Shown: positions 41,755 to 51,454, counted from the first letter of the stretch. The stretch is 64,000 bases of DNA from Bilifractor sp002394235 (GCF_052118845.1 NZ_JBQKGJ010000015.1:12793-76792), one strand, 5' to 3'. The notes: a model not told the origin generated them from the letters alone. Translations and numbers: made by a program.

Positions 41755-41870
41755 CATTATCTCCATACCAGTCCATCTGCCCGGCAAATTATCTCCGTTC
41801 CGGTCCATCCGCCCGGCCGGAATTTCTCCATACCAGTCCATCCGCCCGGCCGGATTACCTCCACACCAGC
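41755..41870. repeat. About 33-36 bp tandem repeat, three to four copies
   Basis: Units of the form ATTATCTCCATACCAGTCCA then TCCGCCCGGCCGG run from just past the nadA stop into the 3' end of the convergent ATPase gene, ending around its Trp-Arg C-terminus. Confidence 0.8.
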
Positions 41871-43579
41871 CCTCTGCAGCGACTGATTGCCTCCGCCAGT
41901 TCTTCCTTCCTGGGCTTCGCCATGTCTCCGGAAACCTGACCGTGTTCTCCATACATCCCGAAGCCTTCTTTCCGGAAGGTTTCTTCCCAGTCATTTACAA
42001 GCGAACGCACATTCACATGTCCGTTCATCTCTCCTTTTGCCATCAGCAAAAATGTCCGGGCAAGGCACTCGCTCTGTTCCCGGTCCGCCAGCTGCTCCAC
42101 CAGCCTCAGGTCCGTCTCCCCACGTCCGATCACAAACCCTTCCGTCCCGAGATTTTTATGTTTTACACGACCTCTCTGTTCTTGAAAATCACTGCCCGGA
42201 CGCGGAAAACGTCTGCTCTGATCCGGACGATAAGCGGCGCCAGATCCACGATCCTTTTCTTCACGAGAAGAACCGGAGAAGCATGGAACAATTCTCCGCA
42301 CCTTTTCTGTCACGTCCTTCGGCTCGTAGCGGTCCATCTGAATGATCGTGTCTGCACGACTGAAAAACGCGCCGGAGCTGCCCGCTACCAGAACCGTGCT
42401 GATGCCGGCATTCTCATACAGCGCACGCATCCTGTCAGAGAACGGTGTGATCGGCTCCTCGTCTGCTGAAACAATTTTCTGCATCAAAGCATCCCGCACC
42501 ATAAAATTCGTCGCACAGGTATCCTCATCCATCAGCAGCGTTCTCGATCCGCACTCCATAGCCTCTACAACGGAAGCCGCCTGAGAAGTGCTTCCGCTGG
42601 CATTCTCGGTAAAAAATGCAGTCGTGTCCTTTTCATTCGGCAGCCGGTTAATAAACAGCGAGATGTCATCGCCGTTCACACAGCGCCCGTCCTCCGCCCG
42701 GATCTTAACCGCTGTTTCATCCGTCACAACATATTCCCGGCCGTCTCCCGCGATATGATTGTAAACGCCCCGCTCCAAGGCTTTTAACAGCGTGGATTTT
42801 CCGTGGTAGCCCCCGCCAATGATAAGTGTGATCCCTCTCTTTACTGCCATACCGCTGATTGTTCCATGATGGGGAAGATTCAGAGTGATCCTGTCCTCCT
42901 CCGGAGAACGAAAGGGAAGTGCATCCTTCAGCGGTTTCTGCGAGATTCCGCTCTCTCTGGGAAGAACGGCACCGTCTGCGACAAAGGCACACAGTGACAG
43001 CCTGTCAAGCTCGCTTCTGAGAAAAGCCTGATCTTCCGCAAGATTTATTACATCTCTGATTATCTTCTCCTGCCATGCGTCCGCAACGGCAGTATCCCGG
43101 ACAATATCCGGAAGAAAGTGAAAAAGCATCTTCTCAAGCTCACCTGCCAGCACTGTCCGCCCGGCGGCCGGAAATCCCGCATAAAAACGGAGCGTCACAT
43201 CGCCATCTCCGCCAAGCTGGCATGCGCTTCTGTCCAGAATCTCCTGGCCAGGCCGGCTGGCACTCATGTTTCCGCTTTTTCCCGATCCGCCGGCCTTTCC
43301 CGACACCTCGCGCAGCCTGGAACTGAAGCGCCGCAGAATCATATCCTGAAGAGCGACCCTCGTCTCATATCTGCTGCAGAATGCCGCCGGCCACTGCGCA
43401 TCCCGCGCCTTCACCGTAACAGCCAGTTCAGACGGACTGGCAAAAGGATCTCCCTGCACATGGACGATATGCAGCACATAATTGCCGAAATCGTAGCTCC
43501 CTCTCAGTGACTTATACGCCGGATATCCCCGGTGATCAATGCTCCGCAATGCGCGAAGCAGTTCGTTTTTCGTTTGCAT
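41855..43579 (-). CDS. ABC-class predicted ATPase (COG3044 type)
   Basis: 574 residues from ATG at 43579 (GGAAAGGAA upstream). It matches the stand-alone 'ATPase of the ABC class' family: ALRSIDHRGYPAYKSLRGSY at the start, Walker A GGGYHGKSTLL, an ABC-like LLMDEDTCATNFMVRD Walker B, and an HKNLGTEGF-like C-terminal region. These soluble proteins have no transporter partner and their role is unknown. A Gly/Ser/Arg-rich insertion (SGSSREEKDRGSGAAYRPD) interrupts the C-terminal part. Confidence 0.85.
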   Translation of the reverse strand: MQTKNELLRALRSIDHRGYPAYKSLRGSYDFGNYVLHIVHVQGDPFASPSELAVTVKARDAQWPAAFCSRYETRVALQDMILRRFSSRLREVSGKAGGSGKSGNMSASRPGQEILDRSACQLGGDGDVTLRFYAGFPAAGRTVLAGELEKMLFHFLPDIVRDTAVADAWQEKIIRDVINLAEDQAFLRSELDRLSLCAFVADGAVLPRESGISQKPLKDALPFRSPEEDRITLNLPHHGTISGMAVKRGITLIIGGGYHGKSTLLKALERGVYNHIAGDGREYVVTDETAVKIRAEDGRCVNGDDISLFINRLPNEKDTTAFFTENASGSTSQAASVVEAMECGSRTLLMDEDTCATNFMVRDALMQKIVSADEEPITPFSDRMRALYENAGISTVLVAGSSGAFFSRADTIIQMDRYEPKDVTEKVRRIVPCFSGSSREEKDRGSGAAYRPDQSRRFPRPGSDFQEQRGRVKHKNLGTEGFVIGRGETDLRLVEQLADREQSECLARTFLLMAKGEMNGHVNVRSLVNDWEETFRKEGFGMYGEHGQVSGDMAKPRKEELAEAISRCRGLVWR

Positions 43580-43650
43580 TATACAAATATTCCTTTCCTG
43601 TGCGTCCGTACAGACCGCGCTCATTATCCACGTTTCTCAGGATCCTGCTC

Positions 43651-45639
43651 TTACCACGCTCCGCCGCCTCCGCCTCCGGATCCTCCTCCGGAAAAGCCGC
43701 CTCCGCTGAAACCGCCGCCGGAGAAGCCACCCGAACCACCACCGCTCTCGGAAGGAGGGGCTGCGCTCAGCGCTGTCGATGATGCCTGCATCACATGACC
43801 GAAATCCTCCCGGAACGTTGTAAAAACGAAAGGACGATATCCGTAATACCACGTCGGCTCCGGAACCGGAATATTGTATTTCTCAAACTGCGAGATCCAC
43901 TTATTCTCCAGGCCGAATACATATGCGTAAGCCAGCGTGAAATAAAAATACGACGGATTTTCCCGACTCAGCATCTTCAGCTGCTCAAGCTCCGCTTTCT
44001 CAATGAAATTCCGGTAGCCGAGCACGTCGCCATAGTACTTCAGGTTTTCCTCTGTCCGGTACACCGCGCGGTCCGCCGCAAGAAAGCTCAGAAATCCTGC
44101 ACACAGCATAATTAGTGCGGCAGGTATCGAATACAGCCGGCAGGTAAAGAGGAAAAGGCCGGCCAGAAACGCTGTACTGACAGCCATCACCGCCACGCTC
44201 TTCTTCCGGTGCTCCTGGTATTTTCCCTTCTGGTACACAATAATCATACCGAATACCATGACAGCCACGGCGATCATGCCGAACCATACGGCGCTGCCCA
44301 TGTCATCCATATAGACCACATAGGCCGTGTAAACAGCCGGGCAGAGCGTCATCTCGACGAATGCGAGAAGATACATCAGTCCTCTCAAGTTCCTGCCGCG
44401 GATCTGCCTTTCAGCACTTTCTTTGTGCATTTCGCCGACCCTGTCCAGCGTCCTGTTGAACTTGTATTCCAGATCACTGACAGAGGAAACCGTCCCGATT
44501 TCTCTCTTGCCCGGGAACATTCCCTCGAGAAACGCCCTCTCGTCTTTTTTCAATGCCGTGAAATCATTATTCTGAAGCCTGAAGCGGACCTTACCTTTTT
44601 TCGGCTCCTCGATCGTGAAATAGCCTTGGTCAGCCAGATACGGAATCAGAGCCACCTTATGTTCCGTTGTGCCGTTCCATATTTCTTCGACATCCAGTGG
44701 ATTCATACCCTTCGGCGGATAAAAATTCACAACCGGCACCGCGCGCCGTCCGCTGCGCTTCCAGTTCCGCAGAACAGCAATCAGTGGAATCAGCAGCAGA
44801 ATCACGATCGCGGTCCACGCCGCCGTTCTGTGCGAATAAAACACAAAATATCCCTCCGGGAGCTCACAGCGGATCGTAATTCCCTCGTAGGGATACAGTG
44901 CCGTATTATAGGAACCGCTGATCACAAGCCCGTTGACAGACGAGGTCAGCTGATCCGGATTATATCCTGCATTTCCGGAGGTTCCGACAGAATAGCCGAT
45001 TTTTCCGGCATCAAAAGAAGACGGCATCGTGATCTTCCAGGAGACCGATTCGATCGGGCATGCCCATCCCGTACCGACAATATTGTAGTACAGCTCATCG
45101 GCATCCTCCAGCGGGTCCGGACTCGTGATGCTGTAGGTATAGCTCATCACATAGGTGTGCTCTCCCGTGTAGGTCTCATCGGACGAACCGATATAATATG
45201 CGCCGTTCTCTTTGCTGACGTCGGTATTCGCGTCCGGACTTGTCACCTGAAAATCCGAAACGCGCGCAATCACATAACAGTTCGTTCCATCCGCATAATA
45301 CCGGTAATGGTTTTCCGGAATCTCCCTCACCGGGCCGTGATGCGGCTGTATAAAATCATAGACACAAGTCTCTGTGACGTCAAAAACGTTGTCCTCCCGC
45401 ACCGTGATATCCACAAACAGAGATTTGATATAATATTCCGTCTCCTGCGCAATGATATCTTCCGACGCATCGGCAGACGCCCCGGACGTCTCCGCGGCAT
45501 GATCCGATGATGCGGAGGTACCTGCCGATGTTCCCTCCTCTGCATGAACCGGAACCGCCGGGACAAACAGCAAAGCCAAGACCGCCAGCACCACAGCCCA
45601 GATATGTGCCCATTTTCTGATTGCAGGCAGTATACGCAT
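43651..45639 (-). CDS. DUF2207 membrane protein
   Basis: 662 residues. Signal peptide (IWAVVLAVLALLFVPAVPVHA), then an extracellular beta-rich DUF2207 domain, a membrane helix near 265-290, a cytoplasmic part, two more helix pairs around 410-510, and a Gly/Ser-rich tail (GGGSGGFSGGGFSGGGF). This architecture is that of the YciQ-like DUF2207 family, commonly encoded beside lemA as here. Function unknown; an envelope role is likely. GGGAGGG precedes the ATG. Confidence 0.9.
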   Translation of the reverse strand: MRILPAIRKWAHIWAVVLAVLALLFVPAVPVHAEEGTSAGTSASSDHAAETSGASADASEDIIAQETEYYIKSLFVDITVREDNVFDVTETCVYDFIQPHHGPVREIPENHYRYYADGTNCYVIARVSDFQVTSPDANTDVSKENGAYYIGSSDETYTGEHTYVMSYTYSITSPDPLEDADELYYNIVGTGWACPIESVSWKITMPSSFDAGKIGYSVGTSGNAGYNPDQLTSSVNGLVISGSYNTALYPYEGITIRCELPEGYFVFYSHRTAAWTAIVILLLIPLIAVLRNWKRSGRRAVPVVNFYPPKGMNPLDVEEIWNGTTEHKVALIPYLADQGYFTIEEPKKGKVRFRLQNNDFTALKKDERAFLEGMFPGKREIGTVSSVSDLEYKFNRTLDRVGEMHKESAERQIRGRNLRGLMYLLAFVEMTLCPAVYTAYVVYMDDMGSAVWFGMIAVAVMVFGMIIVYQKGKYQEHRKKSVAVMAVSTAFLAGLFLFTCRLYSIPAALIMLCAGFLSFLAADRAVYRTEENLKYYGDVLGYRNFIEKAELEQLKMLSRENPSYFYFTLAYAYVFGLENKWISQFEKYNIPVPEPTWYYGYRPFVFTTFREDFGHVMQASSTALSAAPPSESGGGSGGFSGGGFSGGGFSGGGSGGGGGGAW

Positions 45640-45740
45640 AAATCTGACCCTCCCGTCATCTCATCTGACTGTCAAATATCCATCGGACTGTCATGCAGCC
45701 GGACAAAACAGCCGAACCGCTATCCCGGCAAACCTGACAT

Positions 45741-45839
45741 GCCACAGTAAGCAGGTTTCCGCACTGTCGCGATGCCACAGTAAGCAGGCTGCCGCACTGT
45801 CGCGATGCCACAGTAAACAGGCTGCCGCACTGTCGCAAT
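45741..45839. repeat. 33-bp tandem repeat, three copies
   Basis: Units at 45741, 45774 and 45807 (GCCACAGTAAGCAGG then CTGCCGCACTGTCGCGAT), with a truncated fourth start at 45840. It fills the gap between lemA and the DUF2207 gene, immediately past the lemA stop. Confidence 0.95.
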
Positions 45840-45857
45840 GCCATATCAATCAGCGCC

Positions 45858-46421
45858 TCAGAAAGAAACCTTCACATTCTCACGCTCCGCGGTATCTCCT
45901 ACCTCGTACATAGAAGCCTTCCGGAAACCGAACATTCCCGCTACAAGGTTGGACGGGAACATCATCGTCTTATCATTATAAAGCTTTACACATCCGTTAT
46001 AATACTTGCGGGCGTTGGCGATATCCTCCTCCACCTGCCGGAGCTGCTGCTGCAGCTCCATAAAATTCGCATTGGCCTTAAGATCCGGATAATTCTCCGC
46101 AATAGCGAAAATACCGCGCAGACTCTGGCCCAATGCTTCATTGCTTCGAATGACATCTGCCGCATCCTTCGCCCGAGCGGCTGTGTTTCTGGCCTGGATC
46201 ACCTTTTCCAGCGTTGCCTTCTCATGCGCCGCATAGCCCTTGACCGTCTCAACGAGATTTGGAATCAGGTCATATCTCTTCTTCAGATATACATCCATGG
46301 TGGAAAACGCTTCCTCCACCTGGTTTCTGCTCTTTACCAGCCCGTTATACGTGCCAATCAGAAAGATCACGATAATTAATACAATCAATACAAGCACACC
46401 AATGACAATCCAGGCAATCAT
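45858..46421 (-). CDS. lemA: LemA family protein
   Basis: 187 residues: one N-terminal membrane helix (IVIGVLVLIVLIIVIFLIG), then the four-helix LemA domain (YNGLVKSRNQVEEAFSTMDV, RYDLIPNLVETVKGYA, LKANANFMELQQQL). Function unclear; LemA and DUF2207 are often co-encoded and are thought to act in envelope homeostasis. Promoter at 46500-46529. Confidence 0.93.
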   Translation of the reverse strand: MIAWIVIGVLVLIVLIIVIFLIGTYNGLVKSRNQVEEAFSTMDVYLKKRYDLIPNLVETVKGYAAHEKATLEKVIQARNTAARAKDAADVIRSNEALGQSLRGIFAIAENYPDLKANANFMELQQQLRQVEEDIANARKYYNGCVKLYNDKTMMFPSNLVAGMFGFRKASMYEVGDTAERENVKVSF

Positions 46422-46499
46422 GCAATTCCCTCCCGTATTTTATTTTCACATCTGTCCTGTAGTTTTCTGCCGTCTTTCATTATATACGCTTACCTTCTG

Positions 46500-46529
46500 A
46501 TTATAATGGAAAGCGGCAGAAAAAGGCAA
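46500..46529 (-). promoter_or_regulatory. lemA promoter
   Basis: Minus strand TTGCCT (46524-46529), 18 bases, TATAAT (46500-46505), about 80 bases before the lemA start. Confidence 0.65.
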
Positions 46530-46636
46530 CCTGAAATAGCCCAATATCCTTTTCCCTGATAAGTCCAATATCATTCCCCCCTGACATTCGGGCCAATTCA
46601 GAGACAGAGGACTCTTCCTCAGTCCGGAAAACCTTT

Positions 46637-46999
46637 CTATACCCCCGGAGTCTTCCGGTTCACAAACCAGAATCCGTTCTCCTCGTAATACAATTCAACT
46701 CTCTGTCCGAGAATCCGGCAGACATACCGGATCCCCGCGCCTCCCGCCTTGAGACTGGCACACCGGTCCACACGGAGAATACTGTCAATATCGTATCTGT
46801 GACCGTCCTCCCATATGATGCGGAGCGGTTTCATTCTCCCGTCAGAGGAAAAATCCGCGATAACCTCAACGTATGCTTTGTATGGGCTGACGTCGGACGT
46901 TTCCTGCACATTTTCCGCAAGCGGCACGTCACAGCGTGCCTCCGGACGGTCCGAACGCCCCGAATCATGATGATAATCATAAACACCCACTCTGATCAC
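46637..46999 (-). CDS. Small DinB-partner protein (DUF6504-like)
   Basis: 120 residues from a GTG that overlaps the dinB stop by four bases (GTGA). The C-terminal half (MKPLRIIWEDGHRYDIDSIL, ASLKAGGAGIRYVCRILGQ, ENGFWFVNRK) is beta-rich and resembles the DUF6504 proteins found beside error-prone polymerases in other bacteria. I base this on pattern only. Coupled translation suggests it works with the polymerase. Confidence 0.65.
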   Translation of the reverse strand: MIRVGVYDYHHDSGRSDRPEARCDVPLAENVQETSDVSPYKAYVEVIADFSSDGRMKPLRIIWEDGHRYDIDSILRVDRCASLKAGGAGIRYVCRILGQRVELYYEENGFWFVNRKTPGV

Positions 47000-48315
47000 C
47001 TGCCTTCCGCGACAAGAACGGCCTCATATCCGGTCCGGTTCCCGTTCTCAAAATACGAATGCGGATGAATCATGTGGTCCTCTGCAGTCGCATCCAGTGA
47101 AGACAAATACCGGTCCTCGTGCATGATTCCCCGCTGCACCGCGGCATATCCATAGCGGCTGCGGATATCGGAGACCATGCGGTCCGCCCGCATCTGCCGT
47201 TCACGGGATTTCTCGTTCACAAACAGAGAAAGCTGCCGCGGCCCGTTCTCCGGTTTCAGATCACCGACGCTGATTCCGATACTCCGGATCGGCTTCTCCC
47301 AGCGGTACAGGCGCTGGAAAATCAAAAAAGCCTCCTCCTCTATCTCCCCGGAGATATTGGTGGGCACCGCCAGCTTTTTCTGCTGATGGTATCCCCATAG
47401 ATCCTTATCCCGAACGTAAACGGAAACCACCTGTCCCTCAAAATGATTCTTCCGGAGCCGCTCCGATACGCTCTCTGATAACAGATACAGTACCAGCCGG
47501 ACATCTTCATTATTCACGAGATCACGGGGCGTGGTTGTGCTGTTCCCGACGCTCTTGACCGGTGCCTCGATCCCGACATTGTTCACCGGCGTCTGATCCT
47601 GCCCCCGGGCAAATACGGAAAGCATTGCGCCGATCTTTCCAAACCAGTTCTGAAGATAATGCGGATCTGCTTCTGCAAGCTGTCCGATCGTGCGTATGCC
47701 ATACTTTGCAAGCTTCTGACCGGTCCTTCTCCCGACATACAGGAGATCCGACACCGGGAGAGGATCGATCAGCTTCCTGTAATTATCACGGTCAAAAACC
47801 GTAATGGCATCCGGCTTCTTGTAGTCGCTGCCGAGCTTCGCGTAAATCTTGTTCCAGGAGACGCCGATGCTGACCGTGATGCCAAGTTCCCTGCGAATCC
47901 TTCTGCTTATCTCCTGAGCAATCCGGTATCCGTTTTCAATCGTCCTCGTGTGATCTCCCAAAATCGCACAGCTCTCTGTCAGATCGATCCAGCATTCATC
48001 CAGTCCAAAACTCTCCACCTTGTCGGAGTATTCCTGATAAATAGCTCTCGCCATCCGGGAAAAACGGAGATAGAGATACATTCTCGGCGGAACAAAGACA
48101 AGATTCGGGCAGCACTGCCTCGCCTGCCAGAGCGCCATGCCGGTCTTCACTCCCTGCCGCTTCGCGATGTAGTTTGCGGTAAGGACAATGCCGTGCCGCT
48201 CCTCCGGATCCCCTCCGACGGCCAGCGGCTTTCCGGCAAGCTCCGGATGATACAGCATCTCCACTGATGCGTAAAAACAATTGCAGTCCACATGCAGAAT
48301 AATCCGATCTGACAC
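46996..48315 (-). CDS. dinB: Y-family DNA polymerase (Pol IV/UmuC-like)
   Basis: 439 residues from a GTG (GGGGGGAG upstream). Catalytic acidic motifs are ILHVDCNCFYASVEM and SFGLDECWIDLT; YIAKRQGVKTGM and GVSWNKIYAKLGSDYKKPDA are typical, followed by a little-finger domain. It copies past damaged bases. It is divergent from a LexA-like regulator at 48632, and forms an operon with the small downstream gene. Confidence 0.93.
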   Translation of the reverse strand: MSDRIILHVDCNCFYASVEMLYHPELAGKPLAVGGDPEERHGIVLTANYIAKRQGVKTGMALWQARQCCPNLVFVPPRMYLYLRFSRMARAIYQEYSDKVESFGLDECWIDLTESCAILGDHTRTIENGYRIAQEISRRIRRELGITVSIGVSWNKIYAKLGSDYKKPDAITVFDRDNYRKLIDPLPVSDLLYVGRRTGQKLAKYGIRTIGQLAEADPHYLQNWFGKIGAMLSVFARGQDQTPVNNVGIEAPVKSVGNSTTTPRDLVNNEDVRLVLYLLSESVSERLRKNHFEGQVVSVYVRDKDLWGYHQQKKLAVPTNISGEIEEEAFLIFQRLYRWEKPIRSIGISVGDLKPENGPRQLSLFVNEKSRERQMRADRMVSDIRSRYGYAAVQRGIMHEDRYLSSLDATAEDHMIHPHSYFENGNRTGYEAVLVAEGR

Positions 48316-48513
48316 CTTTTCTCACTCCCCCCCTGTCTTTTCCCGGTCCTGTTACCGGAAAAAAAAACCACCGATCCGTATAATAGCATCGCTTTTTCTC
48401 TGTACATCCAATATAACGGCATACCTGTTGCCCTGCACAGCCAATATAGCACTATTTTGAGCGGAAATAAATGGTCGTTTCGGCCCGTTTTTCTTTTGTG
48501 GATAGATTTTTGC

Positions 48514-48542
48514 TTGCTATTTGTGAGGAATGGTGATACTAT
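48514..48542 (+). promoter_or_regulatory. Promoter of the LexA-like regulator gene
   Basis: TTGCTA (48514-48519), 17 bases, TACTAT (48537-48542). The 48316-48631 gap also holds a hairpin next to the dinB start (CCCGGT ... ACCGG near 48346-48360). Confidence 0.6.
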
Positions 48543-48555
48543 GCAGACATAAGAA

Positions 48556-48568
48556 ACAGACTGTCTGT
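48556..48568. promoter_or_regulatory. Candidate operator
   Basis: Perfect odd palindrome ACAGACTGTCTGT shortly after the predicted start point of the LexA-like gene. Position suits autorepression; no standard Firmicute LexA box was found in the gap. Confidence 0.5.
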
Positions 48569-48631
48569 CGGCAGTCTCCGCGATAAACTGACAGATTTCA
48601 GAACCGGGAAAGCAAAAGAAAGAGGTGTAAC

Positions 48632-49366
48632 ATGGAGAATATCGGCGCAATCATTACTTCCTACCGGAAGAAAGCGCACATGTCACAGATTGAACTTGCG
48701 GACAGACTTCAGGAAGACGGCATCGATGTAAGCTCCAAAAGTGTTTCCGCCTGGGAAACCGGAAGGAATGAGATCTCCGCGCGGATTTTCCTGCATGTGT
48801 GCCGGATCCTGAAGATTCCGGACTGTCTCGAGGAATACTTCGGCAGCAACCCGAATAACCCGCTGACCATGCTGAACGACGAGGGAAAGCAGAAGGCGCT
48901 CTCCTACATTGATCTTCTGACTCATCCGGTCAGCTACGCCAGGAAATCAAATGTAATACCGTACCCGTCGGCTCCTTCCGACAGCCTTTCCATGATCCGG
49001 CTGCGCCTCTACGATGCAAGGGTGTCCGCCGGTCGCGGAGATTTTCTCGATTCCGATTATTACACGACCATCGAGGTACCCGCCACGGAAGCGGGGGATG
49101 CCGACTTTGCCGTTACGATCCACGGGGATAGTATGGAACCGGTTTTCCACGATCACGACATGGTTTACGTGCACCGGCAGGAAACGCTGACGGATGGAGA
49201 AATCGGGATCTTCTCGCTGAACGACAATGCCTATATCAAGAAGCTGAAGAACGACGATGAGGGGACCTTCCTGATTTCCCTGAACCAGAAGTACGAGCCG
49301 ATTCCGGTTCATCTTGACCGTGATTCCTTCCGCATCTTCGGAAGGGTCTGCCGTGCCATCCGGTAA
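48632..49366 (+). CDS. LexA-like repressor: XRE helix-turn-helix plus S24 peptidase
   Basis: 244 residues. N-terminal XRE domain (GAIITSYRKKAHMSQIELADR ... SSKSVSAWETGRNEIS). C-terminal S24 self-cleavage domain with the serine in VTIHGDSMEPVF and the lysine in AYIKKLKND; a candidate Ala-Gly cleavage site is in ARVSAGRGDF. Such proteins self-cleave on a RecA filament and derepress damage genes. It is opposite dinB, its likely target. AAAGAAAGAGG precedes the ATG. Confidence 0.9.
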   Translation: MENIGAIITSYRKKAHMSQIELADRLQEDGIDVSSKSVSAWETGRNEISARIFLHVCRILKIPDCLEEYFGSNPNNPLTMLNDEGKQKALSYIDLLTHPVSYARKSNVIPYPSAPSDSLSMIRLRLYDARVSAGRGDFLDSDYYTTIEVPATEAGDADFAVTIHGDSMEPVFHDHDMVYVHRQETLTDGEIGIFSLNDNAYIKKLKNDDEGTFLISLNQKYEPIPVHLDRDSFRIFGRVCRAIR

Positions 49367-49502
49367 CATGACACACCGAAAGGGGAAAAGCCGGGTCCGT
49401 TTCAGCATTCATCCGCATGCATGTGCCGCTTCACATGCTATGGATGCGGCACTCTGCCAAAAGGATAAATCCGTCAGAATTTCAAGAATGAGGTGTTGCA
49501 TT

Positions 49503-49703
49503 ATGCTCAAAAAACCGAACAACCTGTTGGAAGTCCGAAAATCCACCGGTCTTTCCCGAACCAGGGCCGCTGAGGATCTCCAGCTTGACCCCAAAACGCT
49601 CTACCGGTATGAAAACGGAACACAATGCCCGAATGTCTATACCGCTATGCGTCTCTCGGACTATTATCAGCGGAGTGTAAAGGAGTTGTTTCCTATGGAA
49701 TAG
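49503..49703 (+). CDS. Small XRE-family DNA-binding protein
   Basis: 66 residues from ATG at 49503 (GAGGTG upstream). Almost entirely a helix-turn-helix (NLLEVRKSTGLSRTRAAEDL, PKTLYRYENGTQCPNVYTA). It follows the LexA-like gene on the same strand after 136 bases. Target unknown. Confidence 0.8.
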   Translation: MLKKPNNLLEVRKSTGLSRTRAAEDLQLDPKTLYRYENGTQCPNVYTAMRLSDYYQRSVKELFPME

Positions 49704-49795
49704 GGCCCGGACATGGAATAGAGCCCGGACAGCCTGTGCACCGCTGGAACCGGGGCACAGCAGCTGCCCGACAAAGCACTCTCAAAGAACGATTT

Positions 49796-51445
49796 CTACA
49801 GCTCATTCAGCAGCTGCGGAATGTTTTTCTTACCGAAGAGAATCTTCTCTCCACCATTTATGACAAGGCAGGGGACGCTCATCACATTATATTTTTGCTT
49901 TAACTCTCCGAAGTGATTGAGATCATACACTTCGGCACTGACAAGCGGGTTAAGCGACGCGATCCGCTGCGCAGCAGTTACCAGTTCCGGGCACATGGTG
50001 CAGGAGAGAGACACCAGGATCTGCATGTGTATGTCACGTTTTATCCCGGCGATCTTTTCCCGAAGCTCCGGATCGATTGCCTGTCCCGGCCCGGATGCAT
50101 TGTAGAGCCCGAGAACAAAAGAGGTGAACTCATGTCCGCCCGGCACGCCATGGAATGCAAGACCGGTCGGGGAATGATCCTCCTGCAGAATCCGGACAAA
50201 CGGGGTGTCTTCTGATTTTTCATCCGATACGATCACCGACAGCTTATCCGTCTGACCTGCAAGCTCGTCCATATAGGATTTCACCTCTTCAGAAACCGGA
50301 CGATTGTCTGAATGGAGCTCCAGAATCAGTGGTTTCTCCATTTTGGCAAAGACACTTGAAAGCTGCTGTCTGATCTCATCGGATAAAAGTCCAGTCTGCC
50401 TTGAAACCCCGCTGCCTTTCCCGGAATCTGTGCCGGAATCGACAACCTTATGCACGGAGGCTCTTGCCGCCGGGCGTTCTGCCTTTCTTCCGGTTTTCTG
50501 CTGCATGACTGAGATATACTTCTCAAGCTCGGTTGCTGCCAGAGCACCATCTCCGGTAGCCGTCACAACCTGCCGCAGGGGTTTGATGCAGACATCTCCC
50601 GCCGCATACAGACCTTCTACACTCGTTTTCTGGTTTCTGTCAGTTATGACATATCCCTGTTCATTGAGTTCGGCAAAATTCCGGATTAATTCTGTGGACG
50701 GCAGGTATCCGGCAAACACAAACACACCGAAGATATCCCCGTTTTCCGGCGTGTAGACCGTTCTTTTACCGTTTTTTATATTCTTCCAGCTGATGGTTCG
50801 CAGAACCGAATCTCCCGTCACGCTTTCCACTTCCGTATTTGTGAGGACGGTGATCTTGTTGTTGCTGCGTGCCGTATCCGCTGCAGATTTTGCGCAGGTA
50901 AAATCATCCTCACGGATCAATATTGTTACATGCGAAGCGTATTTAGTCAGGAATACAGATTCTTCTGCGGCAGCAAAGCCGCCTCCAATCACGAAGATCT
51001 CCTTCCCGCTGAAGAATTCACCATCGCATGTCGCACAGTATGCGACACCATGTCCCTTGTACTCAGCTTCACCACGGAAGCCGATCATTCTCGGGTGCGC
51101 ACCCGTGGCCAGAATTACACCAAGACATTCCAGCGTTCCCTTATCCGTCTCCACCTTGCGGATCTCGCTTGAAAAATCGAGAGATGTCACTTCCGCGCTC
51201 ATGAACTCACATCCAAAGGCCTCCGCCTGTTTTCGCATGCGCTCTGTCAGTTCCCTTCCGCTTACCGGTCCGCTTCCCGGAAAATTAACGACCTCTGACG
51301 TTATCGTGATCTGTCCGCCGAAGGTCTCTTTTTCCACTACAAGAACCCGATAGCAGGCACGTGCCAGATAAAGGCCGGCGGTCAGGCCCGCAGGCCCTCC
51401 GCCGATTACAACCGCATCATAAAAGTTATTCTTTTCCACAGGCAT
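49796..51445 (-). CDS. Thioredoxin-reductase-like flavoprotein with C-terminal thioredoxin-fold pair (rearranged AhpF)
   Basis: 549 residues. Residues 1-310 are a thioredoxin reductase: FAD loop VIGGGPAGLTAGLYLAR, redox CATCDGEF, NAD(P) loop VIGGGFAAAEES, TSVEGLYAAGDVCIKPLRQV. After a Ser/Gly-rich linker (GTDSGKGSGVSRQ) come two thioredoxin-like folds with the redox pair SLSCTMCPELV. In AhpF the same parts occur in reverse order (thioredoxin folds first). It probably reduces the peroxiredoxin encoded just upstream at 51455, ten bases away in the same operon. Confidence 0.9.
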   Translation of the reverse strand: MPVEKNNFYDAVVIGGGPAGLTAGLYLARACYRVLVVEKETFGGQITITSEVVNFPGSGPVSGRELTERMRKQAEAFGCEFMSAEVTSLDFSSEIRKVETDKGTLECLGVILATGAHPRMIGFRGEAEYKGHGVAYCATCDGEFFSGKEIFVIGGGFAAAEESVFLTKYASHVTILIREDDFTCAKSAADTARSNNKITVLTNTEVESVTGDSVLRTISWKNIKNGKRTVYTPENGDIFGVFVFAGYLPSTELIRNFAELNEQGYVITDRNQKTSVEGLYAAGDVCIKPLRQVVTATGDGALAATELEKYISVMQQKTGRKAERPAARASVHKVVDSGTDSGKGSGVSRQTGLLSDEIRQQLSSVFAKMEKPLILELHSDNRPVSEEVKSYMDELAGQTDKLSVIVSDEKSEDTPFVRILQEDHSPTGLAFHGVPGGHEFTSFVLGLYNASGPGQAIDPELREKIAGIKRDIHMQILVSLSCTMCPELVTAAQRIASLNPLVSAEVYDLNHFGELKQKYNVMSVPCLVINGGEKILFGKKNIPQLLNEL

Positions 51446-51454
51446 CCGCCTCCT

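Noticed and set aside
44209..45510. 433-codon open frame on the plus strand
   Set aside because: Antisense shadow of the DUF2207 gene.
48316..48631. Standard Firmicute LexA box in the dinB/regulator gap
   Set aside because: No GAAC-N4-GTTC-type site was found; only the ACAGACTGTCTGT palindrome is offered as a candidate.
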